Virus record (IMG/VR): IMGVR_UViG_3300030105_002498
Coordinates: 29,331-93,330 of that record
Length of the DNA stretch: 64,000 bases
Source: a virus
Reading direction: 5' to 3' (one strand)
The notes beneath the pieces were generated by a model. The model was not told where the DNA came from and did no database searches. It saw only the letters and a list, made by a program, of their open reading frames with translations. Position 1 is the first letter of the stretch. Each line of letters opens with the position of its first letter. The position numbers and the translations under genes are program-made. Positions 14,914-24,293 of this stretch are shown here, one piece after another.

Positions 14914-15711
14914 ATGAGTTTAAAAGTAGAAGTAAGACCAATAGAAAGAAAGACATGGCATGGAAAAACTGGACATGAATCTTTTAAAAGACCTGTCAAG
15001 TTAAAAGCATTAGTCGATGGAGATACTATGGAGTATGCAACAGGAATGAGTCCTCAAGAAATTAAAGAGTATTCAGAGATTTTAGGACAGAATTTAAGTC
15101 CTATTTTCAATCCAGATACTCCTCACCCATTTTGGGATTCAGCTATGGCTACTATAAATTTAGAGAACAGCACATTGTTTCTCGACCCCCAAAGACCAAT
15201 TGAATTCGTGAAAATCAAATTCATGAAAGCAAGTAGATTCGTTGCAAACTCTATGAGAGAATACGAACAAGGTTTATTCCCAGATGCTACGCATGTGATT
15301 AGTGACGAAAGAGAAGAAGTGGATGCAAGAGCAAGTAAAATTGAAATGAAAAAGAACGCAGTTATTAAATCTGCGGGACTTGGAAAAGAAAGAAAGATAA
15401 GTTTGATTATGGTACTTGCAGGTAAAAACCTTAAAGGAAAATCAGACAATTTCATTGAAGTAGAATTGGACAAAATTGTTCAAGGACAATCAAGAGAAGT
15501 TTTAAGACATATTGATATGGATGCAGAAGATGTATCAGCACATGCTTTAGTCTTAGAATGTTTACAGAAAAGTGTACTTATGAAACAAGGACACAAAATT
15601 TTCTACCATGACAACTTCTTAGGAGGTGACGTATTAGATGTGATAACCTACTTAAAACAACCAGATAACCAACAATTGAAATTAAGATTGATGGCTGCTG
15701 TTAACGATTAA
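14914..15711 (+). CDS. Conserved virion or head-assembly protein
   Basis: A 265-residue soluble protein directly after the capsid terminator. The N-terminal part (HGKTGHESFKRPVKLKALVD) is basic. The middle region is helical, with DEREEVDARASKIEMKKNAV about residues 130-150. The C-terminal part includes a charged helix and LGGDVLDVITYLKQPDNQQL. A gene of this size in this place is usual in crAss-like phages. It is probably a structural or assembly protein; no specific role can be read. Confidence 0.6.
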   Translation: MSLKVEVRPIERKTWHGKTGHESFKRPVKLKALVDGDTMEYATGMSPQEIKEYSEILGQNLSPIFNPDTPHPFWDSAMATINLENSTLFLDPQRPIEFVKIKFMKASRFVANSMREYEQGLFPDATHVISDEREEVDARASKIEMKKNAVIKSAGLGKERKISLIMVLAGKNLKGKSDNFIEVELDKIVQGQSREVLRHIDMDAEDVSAHALVLECLQKSVLMKQGHKIFYHDNFLGGDVLDVITYLKQPDNQQLKLRLMAAVND

Positions 15712-15713
15712 TT

Positions 15714-16421
15714 ATGACTATAAAGGAAATGCACTTTGACGTAAAGATGAAGCTTAATAAAGTGGATAGCCAAAGCTATAGGAATCTAAAAGTTCCTGAG
15801 ATAGATTGGGCATTGAATGAAGCTTTAGAACTCTTTATTAAAATGGTAGCTTTCCCTAGGATTAAGACTCGACTAGGTTTTGAAAATGTACAAAGAAATA
15901 CAGATAATATTAGGACTCTAGTGATTTCATCAGGAACTTTACCAGTAGTTGGAAATGTTTTTCCAATTACAGGTCCTTTAAACTACTGGCACTTTATTTC
16001 TGGAAATGTTACTATAACAAAAGAGAATTGCACAAAACAAGCAAGAATAAAGATTAGACAACACGATGATGAATTTGAGTCTAGTCCTTTTGATAAATCT
16101 TCATTTGAGTGGAGAACTGTGAATGCAGTTTTTAATTCAGGAGGATTGAGTTTTTTTACCGACGGTACATTTGCAATAACAAGTGCAGAAATTCAGTACG
16201 TGAGGCGACCTGCCTATATACACAATGCTGGAGATTATGCAGGAGGGACGTATATTTTACCATCTGGTGTAACTTTATCTGGTACGCAAGATTGCGAATT
16301 GCCAATGGAGACACACCGAGAGATTGTGGATATTGCAGTTTTAATTCTATCAGGACAACTTCAAACTTCTGATTACCAATTGAAATTCAGTAAACTCAAC
16401 TTTAACAACTTAAATAACTAA
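15714..16421 (+). CDS. Conserved structural protein, probable head-tail gene
   Basis: A 235-residue protein. It starts MTIKEMHFDVKMKLNKVDSQ with a helical N-terminus (VPEIDWALNEALELFIKM), then beta-rich sequence (IRTLVISSGTLPVV, AITSAEIQYVRRPAYI) and a short helical end. A helix bundle followed by a beta domain fits head-completion or connector proteins of podoviruses. Two bases separate it from the gene before, four from the gene after. It resembles conserved crAss-type genes placed here; the exact role is inferred. Confidence 0.6.
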   Translation: MTIKEMHFDVKMKLNKVDSQSYRNLKVPEIDWALNEALELFIKMVAFPRIKTRLGFENVQRNTDNIRTLVISSGTLPVVGNVFPITGPLNYWHFISGNVTITKENCTKQARIKIRQHDDEFESSPFDKSSFEWRTVNAVFNSGGLSFFTDGTFAITSAEIQYVRRPAYIHNAGDYAGGTYILPSGVTLSGTQDCELPMETHREIVDIAVLILSGQLQTSDYQLKFSKLNFNNLNN

Positions 16422-16425
16422 CGTT

Positions 16426-17643
16426 ATGTCAATTAACAATGATGTTTTTACAGTAATTGTATCAACAGGAAACTCTGCACTTATTGCAGCAGGAAATCCA
16501 ATCTCTGCTTTAGCAGTTAACCAAATGGGATTCTTTGATGCTAAGACAAACCTCTCTATCACTACACCAGCGAGAGAATTCTTTATCGCAATTGGTAAAG
16601 ATACTACTGGTGGAGCTGTGGTAAATGAGATTAAAACTTCAGCAGGACAAAAAGTCCAAAAGGAGAACATTCGAGCTTTAAGCTTTAGAGAGCACTCAGC
16701 TTCACAACCAATGATTGTGAAAGTAGCAGATTATGCTGCTGATTGTGATTCAGACTACACTATCAGAGTGGAGTTTAGAAATCAAGAAATTTATCGAAGA
16801 CAAGGGTACAACCAATTTACAAAAGCATATTCAGTAAGAACTGCTTGTTGTGAAGATTGTGCATCATGTCCTTCAGGAGATGCTAACGAAATCACTAGTC
16901 TTTTGATTAATGAGATAGCAATTCAAAAAGATGGATTGTTGACTACAAACCCAATTGCAAGACAGGCTATGACAATTGCAACACAAGGGGTAGCTGCAAA
17001 CTATGCTGCTGGAGATGTTATTCTTGTAGCTGATTTAGCTGTAATGATTGCATACAATGCAGTTCAGACTGATGATACTTTGAAAGTATATAGTGACATT
17101 GAGTTAACTAGTACTGAATTAGCTATCAAAGCTTTCTGTGCTATTAACGTGGCTTACTTCAAACCAAGACAAACTGAATTAATCATCTCTTTAGTTGATG
17201 GATTTGGATGTACTGGAACAGTAAGTACAACTCAAAACCTTGCTTATGAAGAAGGACATGGGTATGATGTACAACAAAAAGAATACCATGCAGGTGGATG
17301 GGATAACAACCCAGGACCATACCGAGTAAATGTATCAACAGGATTAGCGAGAGCTATTAACTATGATGCAGTTGTCTCTGAAAAGTATGACCAATTTGCA
17401 TTAACTTATGACCAATACTCAGTAGCAGGTTGGGGTGAAAACCGTAACAACCTAGCAACTATTGTTGCTATTCCTGCAACTAGTACAGTTACAAGAAATA
17501 GTTTTGCTACAGTTTTAGATGCGGTTACCGCAGGATTAGGTTTTGACCCTTTAGCTAACGATGCTGCTGCGGCAAATGTTAATCCAGCAATTGTTGTACC
17601 TACGACTGATATTGATGATGTTACATTGGATGGAGATGCCTAA
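16426..17643 (+). CDS. Probable head auxiliary (decoration) protein
   Basis: A 405-residue beta-rich protein with no membrane segment. A cysteine cluster CCEDCASCPSGD sits near residue 143. It has Ala-rich strands before and after (TLVVAIPATST-like repeats near the end). The sequence YTIRVEFRNQEIYRRQGYNQ recalls capsid accessory proteins of crAss-like phages that follow the capsid gene. A hairpin comes right after its stop. It probably decorates the capsid; this is inference from position and composition. Confidence 0.6.
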   Translation: MSINNDVFTVIVSTGNSALIAAGNPISALAVNQMGFFDAKTNLSITTPAREFFIAIGKDTTGGAVVNEIKTSAGQKVQKENIRALSFREHSASQPMIVKVADYAADCDSDYTIRVEFRNQEIYRRQGYNQFTKAYSVRTACCEDCASCPSGDANEITSLLINEIAIQKDGLLTTNPIARQAMTIATQGVAANYAAGDVILVADLAVMIAYNAVQTDDTLKVYSDIELTSTELAIKAFCAINVAYFKPRQTELIISLVDGFGCTGTVSTTQNLAYEEGHGYDVQQKEYHAGGWDNNPGPYRVNVSTGLARAINYDAVVSEKYDQFALTYDQYSVAGWGENRNNLATIVAIPATSTVTRNSFATVLDAVTAGLGFDPLANDAAAANVNPAIVVPTTDIDDVTLDGDA

Positions 17644-17650
17644 TTAGGTA

Positions 17651-17680
17651 TCTTCTCCAATCTTTTAACATTGGAAAAGA
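17651..17680 (+). other. Intergenic hairpin
   Basis: TCTTCTCCAAT (17651-17661) pairs with ATTGGAAAAGA (17670-17680), with one mismatch. No T-run follows, so it is more likely an RNA-processing or stability hairpin before the ATG at 17687 than a terminator. Confidence 0.45.
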
Positions 17681-17686
17681 CCATTT

Positions 17687-18262
17687 ATGATTATAGTAAA
17701 TGACATAAACATTAGCAGCGATAGCTCATCATTAGATGTGTCTATTGCTGCTCCTGTCGGTGAAGTCTTTGTTTCAGGTAGTATTTGGACTTCAAGTACT
17801 TACAAGAGCCTTACGACTTTGATTGACCTAACATCTTTAATGAGTGGAACACTATTAGAGGTTTTTTCTATTCCAGTAGCTACTATTGGAGAAACAGCTT
17901 TTAATGGAGTTTTCTTTTTAGAGTTTACTACAGATTTGGGAACTACTAGGACTGTAGCTGTAAGTAATTTGACAATTTACAACCAATGTATTTTAGATAA
18001 ATTACTCAAGGTTACTTTAATTGATTGTACACCTGTAGAAGTTAATGATTGTAATGAATCAGAACCTTCCACTATCTCTACAATAAACACTTTTTTAGAG
18101 GGATTATATTTTGCCTTAGAGCAACAAGATTTTCTCTCAATTCAAAAAATCGAAATTTGCATACAAAAATTGTGTTGTAATGATTGTGGTTGTACTGATA
18201 CAACAAACACAGACAATCTTACAGGAAATACAATCTTTGCTAATGCCGTTGTAAAATATTAA
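17687..18262 (+). CDS. Hypothetical beta-rich structural protein
   Basis: A 191-residue protein. The first two thirds are beta-strand-rich (INISSDSSSLDVSIAAPVGE, FFLEFTTDLGTTRTVAVSN). The end has a cysteine cluster (KLCCNDCGCTDT) like that in the gene before. It lies between the head genes and the fibre genes. The helical stretch FLEGLYFALEQQDFLSIQKI ahead of the Cys motif may be a trimerisation or docking helix. It is probably a virion protein linking head or neck to fibres. Confidence 0.55.
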   Translation: MIIVNDINISSDSSSLDVSIAAPVGEVFVSGSIWTSSTYKSLTTLIDLTSLMSGTLLEVFSIPVATIGETAFNGVFFLEFTTDLGTTRTVAVSNLTIYNQCILDKLLKVTLIDCTPVEVNDCNESEPSTISTINTFLEGLYFALEQQDFLSIQKIEICIQKLCCNDCGCTDTTNTDNLTGNTIFANAVVKY

Positions 18263-18279
18263 AATAAAATAAATAAGCT

Positions 18280-19467
18280 ATGTTAAACAAAAAATTCAAC
18301 AACTTACCTCTTTTAGACCAAATTAAAAGATTACACCAACAAATTAACAAACTGAATGGTGTTTTAAATAATGGGTCAGCTAAATTCACTTCTACATATA
18401 TTCCTTTTGGACAGGGAGATGGAGACTTAACTGAAAATGCTCAATTCGTTTTAGTGAATCCTACTTCAATGACGGCTCAGAAAAGTTTGTTAATTAATAG
18501 AGAAGGAATAGGTCCTAGTAATGGTGCTTGGGGTGCTCTTGATGTATTGGCAGGGGAGTCTTACGGAATCAACTTCGGAGTAACGGATGGAGGTACTGCT
18601 ATAGATGGGTTTGGAGGTTCTGATTCTCGATCTTATTTTACAAAAGTAAAAGGAACTACTGTTCAAGCAATTGCAGGTATTGGTTCTCTAGCTCCATTAG
18701 TTAATGGAGAAAATATACAAGCCAATGAGTTTCGATCTAGTCACTCTTTAAGAATGAATGCGAGAGGTGGAATGAATAGCGTTTCCGTAAATACAATTAG
18801 AGGAGATGGAAATCATTCTGTAGATTATAAATGGTTTTCTGCTAACGCTACAAATTCTGGTTACGGAAGTCTTGCTACAGAGATATTTGTGATGAATGGA
18901 GAAACTGGACAGATAACTTTTAGTAAATACGGAACAGGTGCAATGAGTGCTGCAACGTTGGGAAAAGTAGAGTCAGGATATGTGACAGTAAGTGCAACGG
19001 ATGGAACTCAATTAGATAAACCTATTGCAGATTTAGGCGCAAAGTCGTTTGCTAGTTTTGGAATGGCTTTTAATTCGTCTGGCGTAGTTACAGGAAATGC
19101 TTTAAACTGGCAGGCTAGAGTGTCCAATAATGCAGGAATAACTTTGACTAATAGTAGCAGAACGATAACACTACCCGCAAATTCGGGATGGTACGAAGTT
19201 ACAGCAGGTTTTGGTATCAGCATGACATTGGCAACTGATTTTGTAGAATTTAATACTGCTGCCACTACAGGTGCAATTGCAAATAGTACCAAATCACGAC
19301 ACATTCCAAGCACGTCAACTAGTAACAATTCTCCTAATAATATAAACACATCTTACATTAATACTGCATCAGGAGCAGTAGCATTTGAGGTACGAGTAAC
19401 AGCTTATTCAGGTTCAATTGAAATAGAGTCAGACAACACTTTTTTAATAGTAAAACAAATAAACTAA
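18280..19467 (+). CDS. Fibre protein 1
   Basis: A 395-residue protein. The N-terminal ~30 residues (FNNLPLLDQIKRLHQQINKL) form a short coiled coil shared with the next fibre gene and with the stub at 19471. A segment FGQGDGDLTEN follows. Near residue 215 is FSKYGTGAMSAATLGKV, then SATDGTQLDKPI, modules repeated in the other fibres. The C-terminal ~120 residues are Ser/Thr/Asn-rich beta sequence. It is probably a trimeric fibre on head or tail that contacts the host surface. Confidence 0.7.
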   Translation: MLNKKFNNLPLLDQIKRLHQQINKLNGVLNNGSAKFTSTYIPFGQGDGDLTENAQFVLVNPTSMTAQKSLLINREGIGPSNGAWGALDVLAGESYGINFGVTDGGTAIDGFGGSDSRSYFTKVKGTTVQAIAGIGSLAPLVNGENIQANEFRSSHSLRMNARGGMNSVSVNTIRGDGNHSVDYKWFSANATNSGYGSLATEIFVMNGETGQITFSKYGTGAMSAATLGKVESGYVTVSATDGTQLDKPIADLGAKSFASFGMAFNSSGVVTGNALNWQARVSNNAGITLTNSSRTITLPANSGWYEVTAGFGISMTLATDFVEFNTAATTGAIANSTKSRHIPSTSTSNNSPNNINTSYINTASGAVAFEVRVTAYSGSIEIESDNTFLIVKQIN

Positions 19468-19470
19468 AAT

Positions 19471-19530
19471 ATGTTAAATAGAAAATTTAATAGCCTACCT
19501 CTATTGGAGCAAACTAAGAAACAAAGATAA
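19471..19530 (+). pseudogene. Truncated fibre-gene start (stub)
   Basis: A 19-codon frame, MLNRKFNSLPLLEQTKKQR, ends at TAA. It repeats the N-terminus of fibre 1 (MLNKKFNNLPLLDQIKRLHQ) with conservative changes and lies between fibre 1 and fibre 2. It is best explained as what is left of a duplicated fibre gene after deletion of its body. Confidence 0.7.
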
Positions 19531-19551
19531 AATTAATAAAAAAAATATATT

Positions 19552-21432
19552 ATGAATAGTCATTTTAAAAACAAACCGCCTTTAGAGCAAATTAATAGAT
19601 TGCATAAAGAAATTCATCTTTTGGAAAAAAGGTTAAATGAAAATAGTGGAAACTTTCCCTCAAACTTTACCTATAAATCTATTGTATTTGTAGATGCTAG
19701 TGGTAATGCAACAGAAGACAATGCTAATTTGAGATTTGAGTCTGCGACAATAGTGGTAGGTGATTATATGAGATTAGGTTCTAATAGAGTAAGATGGGGG
19801 TTAGCTGGAGATAATAATTTTGCAGAAGATTGGGGAGGGGATAGATTTAGAACTAAGCATACCAACAGTACTAATGGTGGTTTAACTAACGTCTCTACTA
19901 CAATTGGAGGTACAGGAGCAGTTCCTACTGAAACATCAAATGGTCAGATATTATTTCAGGACCTATATCGAACTAGGGATTCTAATAGTGAAAATTATAG
20001 AGGTGGTGTAACTACACGTCTTAGTAAAGACGGACCTGCTCATAAACTAAACTGGAAATTCGATAGTGGTAATCTTGGGGAAACTATACTTGAAATTGGA
20101 GGGGAAAATGATACTTTAAAACTTAATAAATACGGTAAAGTAAATCCAACTCAAACTATAGCGAATACTGGGGGAAATTATACCAATAATTCAACTATTC
20201 CATTTTTCAGTAACGAGGGAATATTTACGGAATCCAATGATTTTTTTACTGGGAAAAACACGTCAGGAAGTGCAAATAGTTTTCTATCAATTGGAGGAGT
20301 CAAAAACGTTCCTTTGAATACTGGAAATAGTACTTTCGTAGTTTTTGAAGCTACTAATCCTAGTTATGGAAATACCTTTGCTGTTACTGATGACCAAACT
20401 TTCTTATACAAAGGAGGTCATGGCTACCAAGCTTTTCACATAAGTGTTCATGGGGGAACTGATAACAGAAATGCAGCTACCTTTGATCCTGTTGGGAGAG
20501 CAGGGGTGAGTCCTGGAGGTTACAGAATATCAGCAGCAACTAATGGAAGTGGAACGGGGTCAACTGGGGACTTTCAAGTCTCTATGCTTGCTGAAGTAAA
20601 TGTTGAAGAGGATGGACTAAATATGAAGTTATCCAATGGTCCTTTTACAAATCAAGATACTTACACATGGATAACTCTTTTAGCTAAGAATAAAGCTATC
20701 CAGTTTGCTAGATTTAATAGACCAACTTTAGAGCAGACAACTGCTGATACAAATGGTAACTACACCAAAAGAAGTACTATACCATTCTTTTCTGATGAAG
20801 GTATAATTACTGAGAGTCCCACTTTAACGTTTGACACTACTTTAGATTATTTAGTAGTAAAATCCCCGTCAGAAGATTTTGAATCTAAGTACGGAGGACC
20901 TTCTTATGCACATTATCCAGTATCTTCTCATCATTATAGTAATGTAGGTGTATCTTCAAGTAGAAACACATACTCTAGAAGTGGAGGTACGGCTGCAATC
21001 CCAACAGATGCCCCTAATGCTGTAGTACCTATGATGAATAGATACTATGCAACATTAGGAGGAGCAGAGGTAATACAAGCTCAAGACGGACTTTATATGT
21101 CTGATGTAGCAAATAACGAAGCATTTTGGTGCTGGCAAGGGTCTTCTGGAGCTTACTCTCCTACTGGATCAAATGTAGTAGGTAGATTACACTCAATAAG
21201 TGGAGTATTTGAATTACCTAAATACGGAGCAGGTACAAAAACTGCAACTACTTTAAGTAAGACTCCTTCTACGGGTCTTGCACAATTTGCAACAGATGGA
21301 ACTGTACTTGATAAAGCTATATCTGTACAAGCTAGTACTGCTGCTGCTGCTGCTGATGGTACATTACTTACTAATGAAGTTTTCATGGTAACTAATGGAG
21401 ATGGTACTTCTGCACTACATATTAAAAACTAA
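19552..21432 (+). CDS. Fibre protein 2, with internal duplication
   Basis: A 626-residue protein. The N-terminal coiled coil (FKNKPPLEQINRLHKEIHLL) matches fibre 1. Two copies of a module are seen: NPTQTIANTGGNYTNNSTIP plus FFSNEGIFTES (about residues 198-230) and TTADTNGNYTKRSTIP plus FFSDEGIITES (about 399-427). Near the C-terminus LPKYGAGTKTATTL and FATDGTVLDKAI repeat the fibre 1 module. The internal duplication and shared ends show growth by module copying. It is probably a receptor-facing fibre. Confidence 0.7.
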   Translation: MNSHFKNKPPLEQINRLHKEIHLLEKRLNENSGNFPSNFTYKSIVFVDASGNATEDNANLRFESATIVVGDYMRLGSNRVRWGLAGDNNFAEDWGGDRFRTKHTNSTNGGLTNVSTTIGGTGAVPTETSNGQILFQDLYRTRDSNSENYRGGVTTRLSKDGPAHKLNWKFDSGNLGETILEIGGENDTLKLNKYGKVNPTQTIANTGGNYTNNSTIPFFSNEGIFTESNDFFTGKNTSGSANSFLSIGGVKNVPLNTGNSTFVVFEATNPSYGNTFAVTDDQTFLYKGGHGYQAFHISVHGGTDNRNAATFDPVGRAGVSPGGYRISAATNGSGTGSTGDFQVSMLAEVNVEEDGLNMKLSNGPFTNQDTYTWITLLAKNKAIQFARFNRPTLEQTTADTNGNYTKRSTIPFFSDEGIITESPTLTFDTTLDYLVVKSPSEDFESKYGGPSYAHYPVSSHHYSNVGVSSSRNTYSRSGGTAAIPTDAPNAVVPMMNRYYATLGGAEVIQAQDGLYMSDVANNEAFWCWQGSSGAYSPTGSNVVGRLHSISGVFELPKYGAGTKTATTLSKTPSTGLAQFATDGTVLDKAISVQASTAAAAADGTLLTNEVFMVTNGDGTSALHIKN

Positions 21433-21437
21433 ATAGA

Positions 21438-21644
21438 ATGGAAACATTACTAAAAAATATATTGTGCCAAATAGATAGAATGAAAGTTTTAGGAAAAGAT
21501 GTTGATTCAACTTCCCTAAATCTTTTATCTCTACTATTAAAATATCAGACTTACACTACTGCACACAGTCTGACTGAGTATTCTGATAAGATAGATAAAC
21601 TCCTCTTCCAACTTGAAACTTCCTGTTGTAAGATTTCAAAATAA
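21438..21644 (+). CDS. Small coiled-coil protein among fibre genes
   Basis: A 68-residue, almost wholly helical protein with heptad-like leucines (LLKNILCQIDRMKVL, LLSLLLKYQTY, IDKLLFQLETSCCKI). It lies six bases after fibre 2 and ends just before fibre 3. It may be a fibre adaptor, a chaperone or a trimerisation partner. No family is recognised. Confidence 0.6.
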   Translation: METLLKNILCQIDRMKVLGKDVDSTSLNLLSLLLKYQTYTTAHSLTEYSDKIDKLLFQLETSCCKISK

Positions 21645-21650
21645 GTGAAG

Positions 21651-23387
21651 ATGAATGATAATTTTCCAACAGGAAACTTTCAAAAACAGATAGAGTGGTT
21701 ACGAAGACAGATAATTTGCATTAAAACTGATTGCTGTGATGGAGGAGTGAATATATATACTACTTCTCTTAGTCTTGAAGATGATAGAGAGGTTACTATG
21801 GCAGAGAAGAATTTAAGTTTCTTATCTGATACAGGTACATTCTTAGCTAGTGTTACAGGAGGTACTAATAACCACTACTTTAAACTAACGAGTACTGGAC
21901 CTTCTTTACAATACTTTGATGGAGCAGTTAAGAGTTCAGTTGTAGCAACAGTTACAACCTTGGACTTAGCTTACGTTGATGGTACTGGAACTTCAGCACT
22001 CTCTATAAAAGGGACTGGCATAGATTTAACCTTGGGAGCTTCTAAAGACTTGAGGATTAATTCTAATCCAGGTACAAATGGACAGTTAATGGTTTCTCAA
22101 GGACCTAACTTACCTCCAGTATGGTCTACTGTATCTTCTCCTGCAAACAGTAACTATGCTATTGCAGATTTAGTAGCTGATAATGCTAGAGCACACACCT
22201 GGGCAGGATTTAACCTTACTGAGAACTTCACTACAGGAACTAAATTCCTTACTTTTATAAATGGTGCAGCGATAAATACAATAAGTAATTCGTCAAGTGG
22301 TCATGGGACTAGTGTAACTAATGGGACATCTACTTCAGGATTACTAATAGTTCCTGCTCTTTCACAACTCAATTTTGTAAATGGAGGAGATACTGTTCAA
22401 ATGTCAGCAAGTTCAGCAGGAGTTTCTATAAATCTTGCAGGGAACACTTCTTTACTAATCAATGCTTCAGCAGGTGTAGTAGGAGAAGTTCTTACTTCGC
22501 AAGGAAGTACTACAGCTCCCATTTGGACTGCTTTACCAGCAAGTGGAAGTAACAATATAAGTTTCATTGCTTTTGGAACTAATTATAGTATAACAGATGG
22601 GGCAGGAACTTTATCAACTCCAATAGTCAATTGGGCATACTCAAATTTGACTGTAACAACCCCTCGTACTCACACTATTGATGCATTAGTAACTTATAAC
22701 TTTGGTGCAAATAACCAAGTAAAGAATTTCACTACTGGTGGAATAGACTTTGATGCTATTGATGGAACTGAAGTAAATGGATTTACATTCCACTCTGGAC
22801 AAACTTTTATATCTACTGGAATAACTGGAGGAGATTCTACTAGTTTGAACATGATAGGAGGAGCAACTAACCTTACTCACACACAAGCTGGAGGCAGAGT
22901 TAAAAGCTTATCTTTCCAACTTAACTCAGTTGAGATGTATAGTATTCTAGCAGGGTCAAGTTCAAGAATGAAATTAGTGACAGAAGAGATTGCACAAATC
23001 TTAGTGACAAATGGAACTAAAATTTCAGAAATTGTTATAGACACAAGTACTATCAATCTGAAATTTACTGGTACAGATTTGAGGTTAAATGGAAGTGCAG
23101 GATTAGATGGAGAAGTACTAACTTCAAAAGGACCTGGAGTTGCTCCAGTATGGGGTAAGAAATTAGATTACTTTGTTATAGCAGCAGGTGCAGAAACTTT
23201 TGTAACAGTTACAGGAGCATCTTTACCAATATTAACTGCTGAAATTTTAGTTACTAAGAATGGAATAGTTCTTAGACCTGATGCAACAAATGGATATACT
23301 CACGTAGCAGCTACAGGAGTTGTCACTTTTAATGGAACAAGTTCTCCTTTAGCAACAAGTGATGAAATCTATATACAATATAAATAA
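21651..23387 (+). CDS. Fibre protein 3, with three repeats
   Basis: A 578-residue protein from the ATG at 21651 (MNDNFPTGNFQKQIEWLRRQ); a GTG two codons upstream is less likely. After a coiled-coil N-terminus with CIKTDCCDG it holds three copies of a fibre repeat: LRINSNPGTNGQLMVSQGP, LLINASAGVVGEVLTSQGS and LRLNGSAGLDGEVLTSKGP, each followed by a P-x-W turn. Such repeats are common in phage tail fibres. The C-terminus (PLATSDEIYIQYK) is a typical end strand. Confidence 0.7.
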   Translation: MNDNFPTGNFQKQIEWLRRQIICIKTDCCDGGVNIYTTSLSLEDDREVTMAEKNLSFLSDTGTFLASVTGGTNNHYFKLTSTGPSLQYFDGAVKSSVVATVTTLDLAYVDGTGTSALSIKGTGIDLTLGASKDLRINSNPGTNGQLMVSQGPNLPPVWSTVSSPANSNYAIADLVADNARAHTWAGFNLTENFTTGTKFLTFINGAAINTISNSSSGHGTSVTNGTSTSGLLIVPALSQLNFVNGGDTVQMSASSAGVSINLAGNTSLLINASAGVVGEVLTSQGSTTAPIWTALPASGSNNISFIAFGTNYSITDGAGTLSTPIVNWAYSNLTVTTPRTHTIDALVTYNFGANNQVKNFTTGGIDFDAIDGTEVNGFTFHSGQTFISTGITGGDSTSLNMIGGATNLTHTQAGGRVKSLSFQLNSVEMYSILAGSSSRMKLVTEEIAQILVTNGTKISEIVIDTSTINLKFTGTDLRLNGSAGLDGEVLTSKGPGVAPVWGKKLDYFVIAAGAETFVTVTGASLPILTAEILVTKNGIVLRPDATNGYTHVAATGVVTFNGTSSPLATSDEIYIQYK

Positions 23388-23400
23388 AGTATAGAATTTT

Positions 23401-23431
23401 TTGGACTTTAACTAAAAAATATTTATCTTTG
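23401..23431 (+). promoter_or_regulatory. Bacteroidota-type promoter of the lysis/nuclease cassette
   Basis: TTG (23401-23403), 20 bases, TATCTTTG (23424-23431): a full match. The leader to the ATG at 23503 is about 65-70 bases and starts with a hairpin (23437-23459, core GAGGA-tag-TCCTC). It gives the following cassette transcription independent of the fibre genes. Confidence 0.8.
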
Positions 23432-23502
23432 CGATGTACTGAGGATAGTCCTCCGAGTATTTTCATCAATAGAAATCATATCTTAAACTTAAATTTTAAA
23501 TT

Positions 23503-23763
23503 ATGTCAAAAGCAGAAAGTCCCGTATTAACTTTTCCAGAACCAATTCATCAAAGACTCCTTGAAATCGTTTTACAAGGCAAGCAGATTGAGCAGGAAAA
23601 AAATATTATTTTAGGTACTTACTTCTCAACCCTTAACATCGCAGACCCACAAAGTTACGATATTAATTTGGAAGCAAATACAATTACCAAACAAGAAAAA
23701 GTAGCTTCCGTTCCAGTTCCAGAATCAAAAGCACCTAAACGAAAAAGAAAAACAGTCAATTAA
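23503..23763 (+). CDS. Small hypothetical protein before the holin
   Basis: An 86-residue protein: a helical middle (IHQRLLEIVLQGKQIEQEKN), a short beta segment (PQSYDINLEANTITKQE) and a strongly basic end (APKRKRKTVN). It is the first gene after the promoter at 23401 and is joined closely to the holin gene. The pattern looks structural or regulatory; no family is recognised. Confidence 0.6.
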   Translation: MSKAESPVLTFPEPIHQRLLEIVLQGKQIEQEKNIILGTYFSTLNIADPQSYDINLEANTITKQEKVASVPVPESKAPKRKRKTVN

Positions 23764-23764
23764 A

Positions 23765-24292
23765 ATGGTGTTTAAAGTAGCTTATATAACAAAATTTTTT
23801 TTAGGAAAGAAGTCAGTTGTTCTGACTTCTTTCTTACTTAGCCTTTCCCTTGGAGGGATATTAAATCAAGTTTCAACCCGTGTCTCAACTAAAGACTTAG
23901 AAGGTTCAATCTTAGTGCTAGTAATTCTAGTTGGATTAACTGTATTCTTTTCTATTATAGATATGATTACAGGAGTTTTAGCTAGACCCAAAGGGTCAAA
24001 TATTAGTAGTGGTAAATGGGGAAACACAGTAGGAAAACTAGTATCTCTAGTTTTATACTTGAGCTTCAGTTTATTTCTAATGATTATTTTGTCAGATAAT
24101 TACTTTGTTTTAGTAGTTCTGTTCTCCCCCTTAGTTTTAAACATCCTCAAAGAATATATAAGTATTGGGGAAAACTTAGAAAAACTTAATGGAAAAAAGC
24201 CTTATTTATTTTCTGTAGTAGATAAGATATTCTTAATGCTAGAAAATAAGTTTTTCACTCACGTCACAGAAAAAATTAATAAACTAGAATAA
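23765..24292 (+). CDS. Holin (phage holin family 4-like)
   Basis: A 175-residue membrane protein with about four hydrophobic segments (VVLTSFLLSLSLGGIL, ILVLVILVGLTVFFSIID, LVSLVLYLSFSLFLMIIL, FVLVVLFSPLVLNIL). DMITGVLARPKGSNISSGKW is the D-x-x-T-G signature between segments two and three of the TcdE/Cph1-type (family 4) holins. Such holins form lethal holes at lysis. No adjacent endolysin is seen; the muralytic enzyme may be elsewhere. Confidence 0.7.
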   Translation: MVFKVAYITKFFLGKKSVVLTSFLLSLSLGGILNQVSTRVSTKDLEGSILVLVILVGLTVFFSIIDMITGVLARPKGSNISSGKWGNTVGKLVSLVLYLSFSLFLMIILSDNYFVLVVLFSPLVLNILKEYISIGENLEKLNGKKPYLFSVVDKIFLMLENKFFTHVTEKINKLE

Positions 24293-24293
24293 T

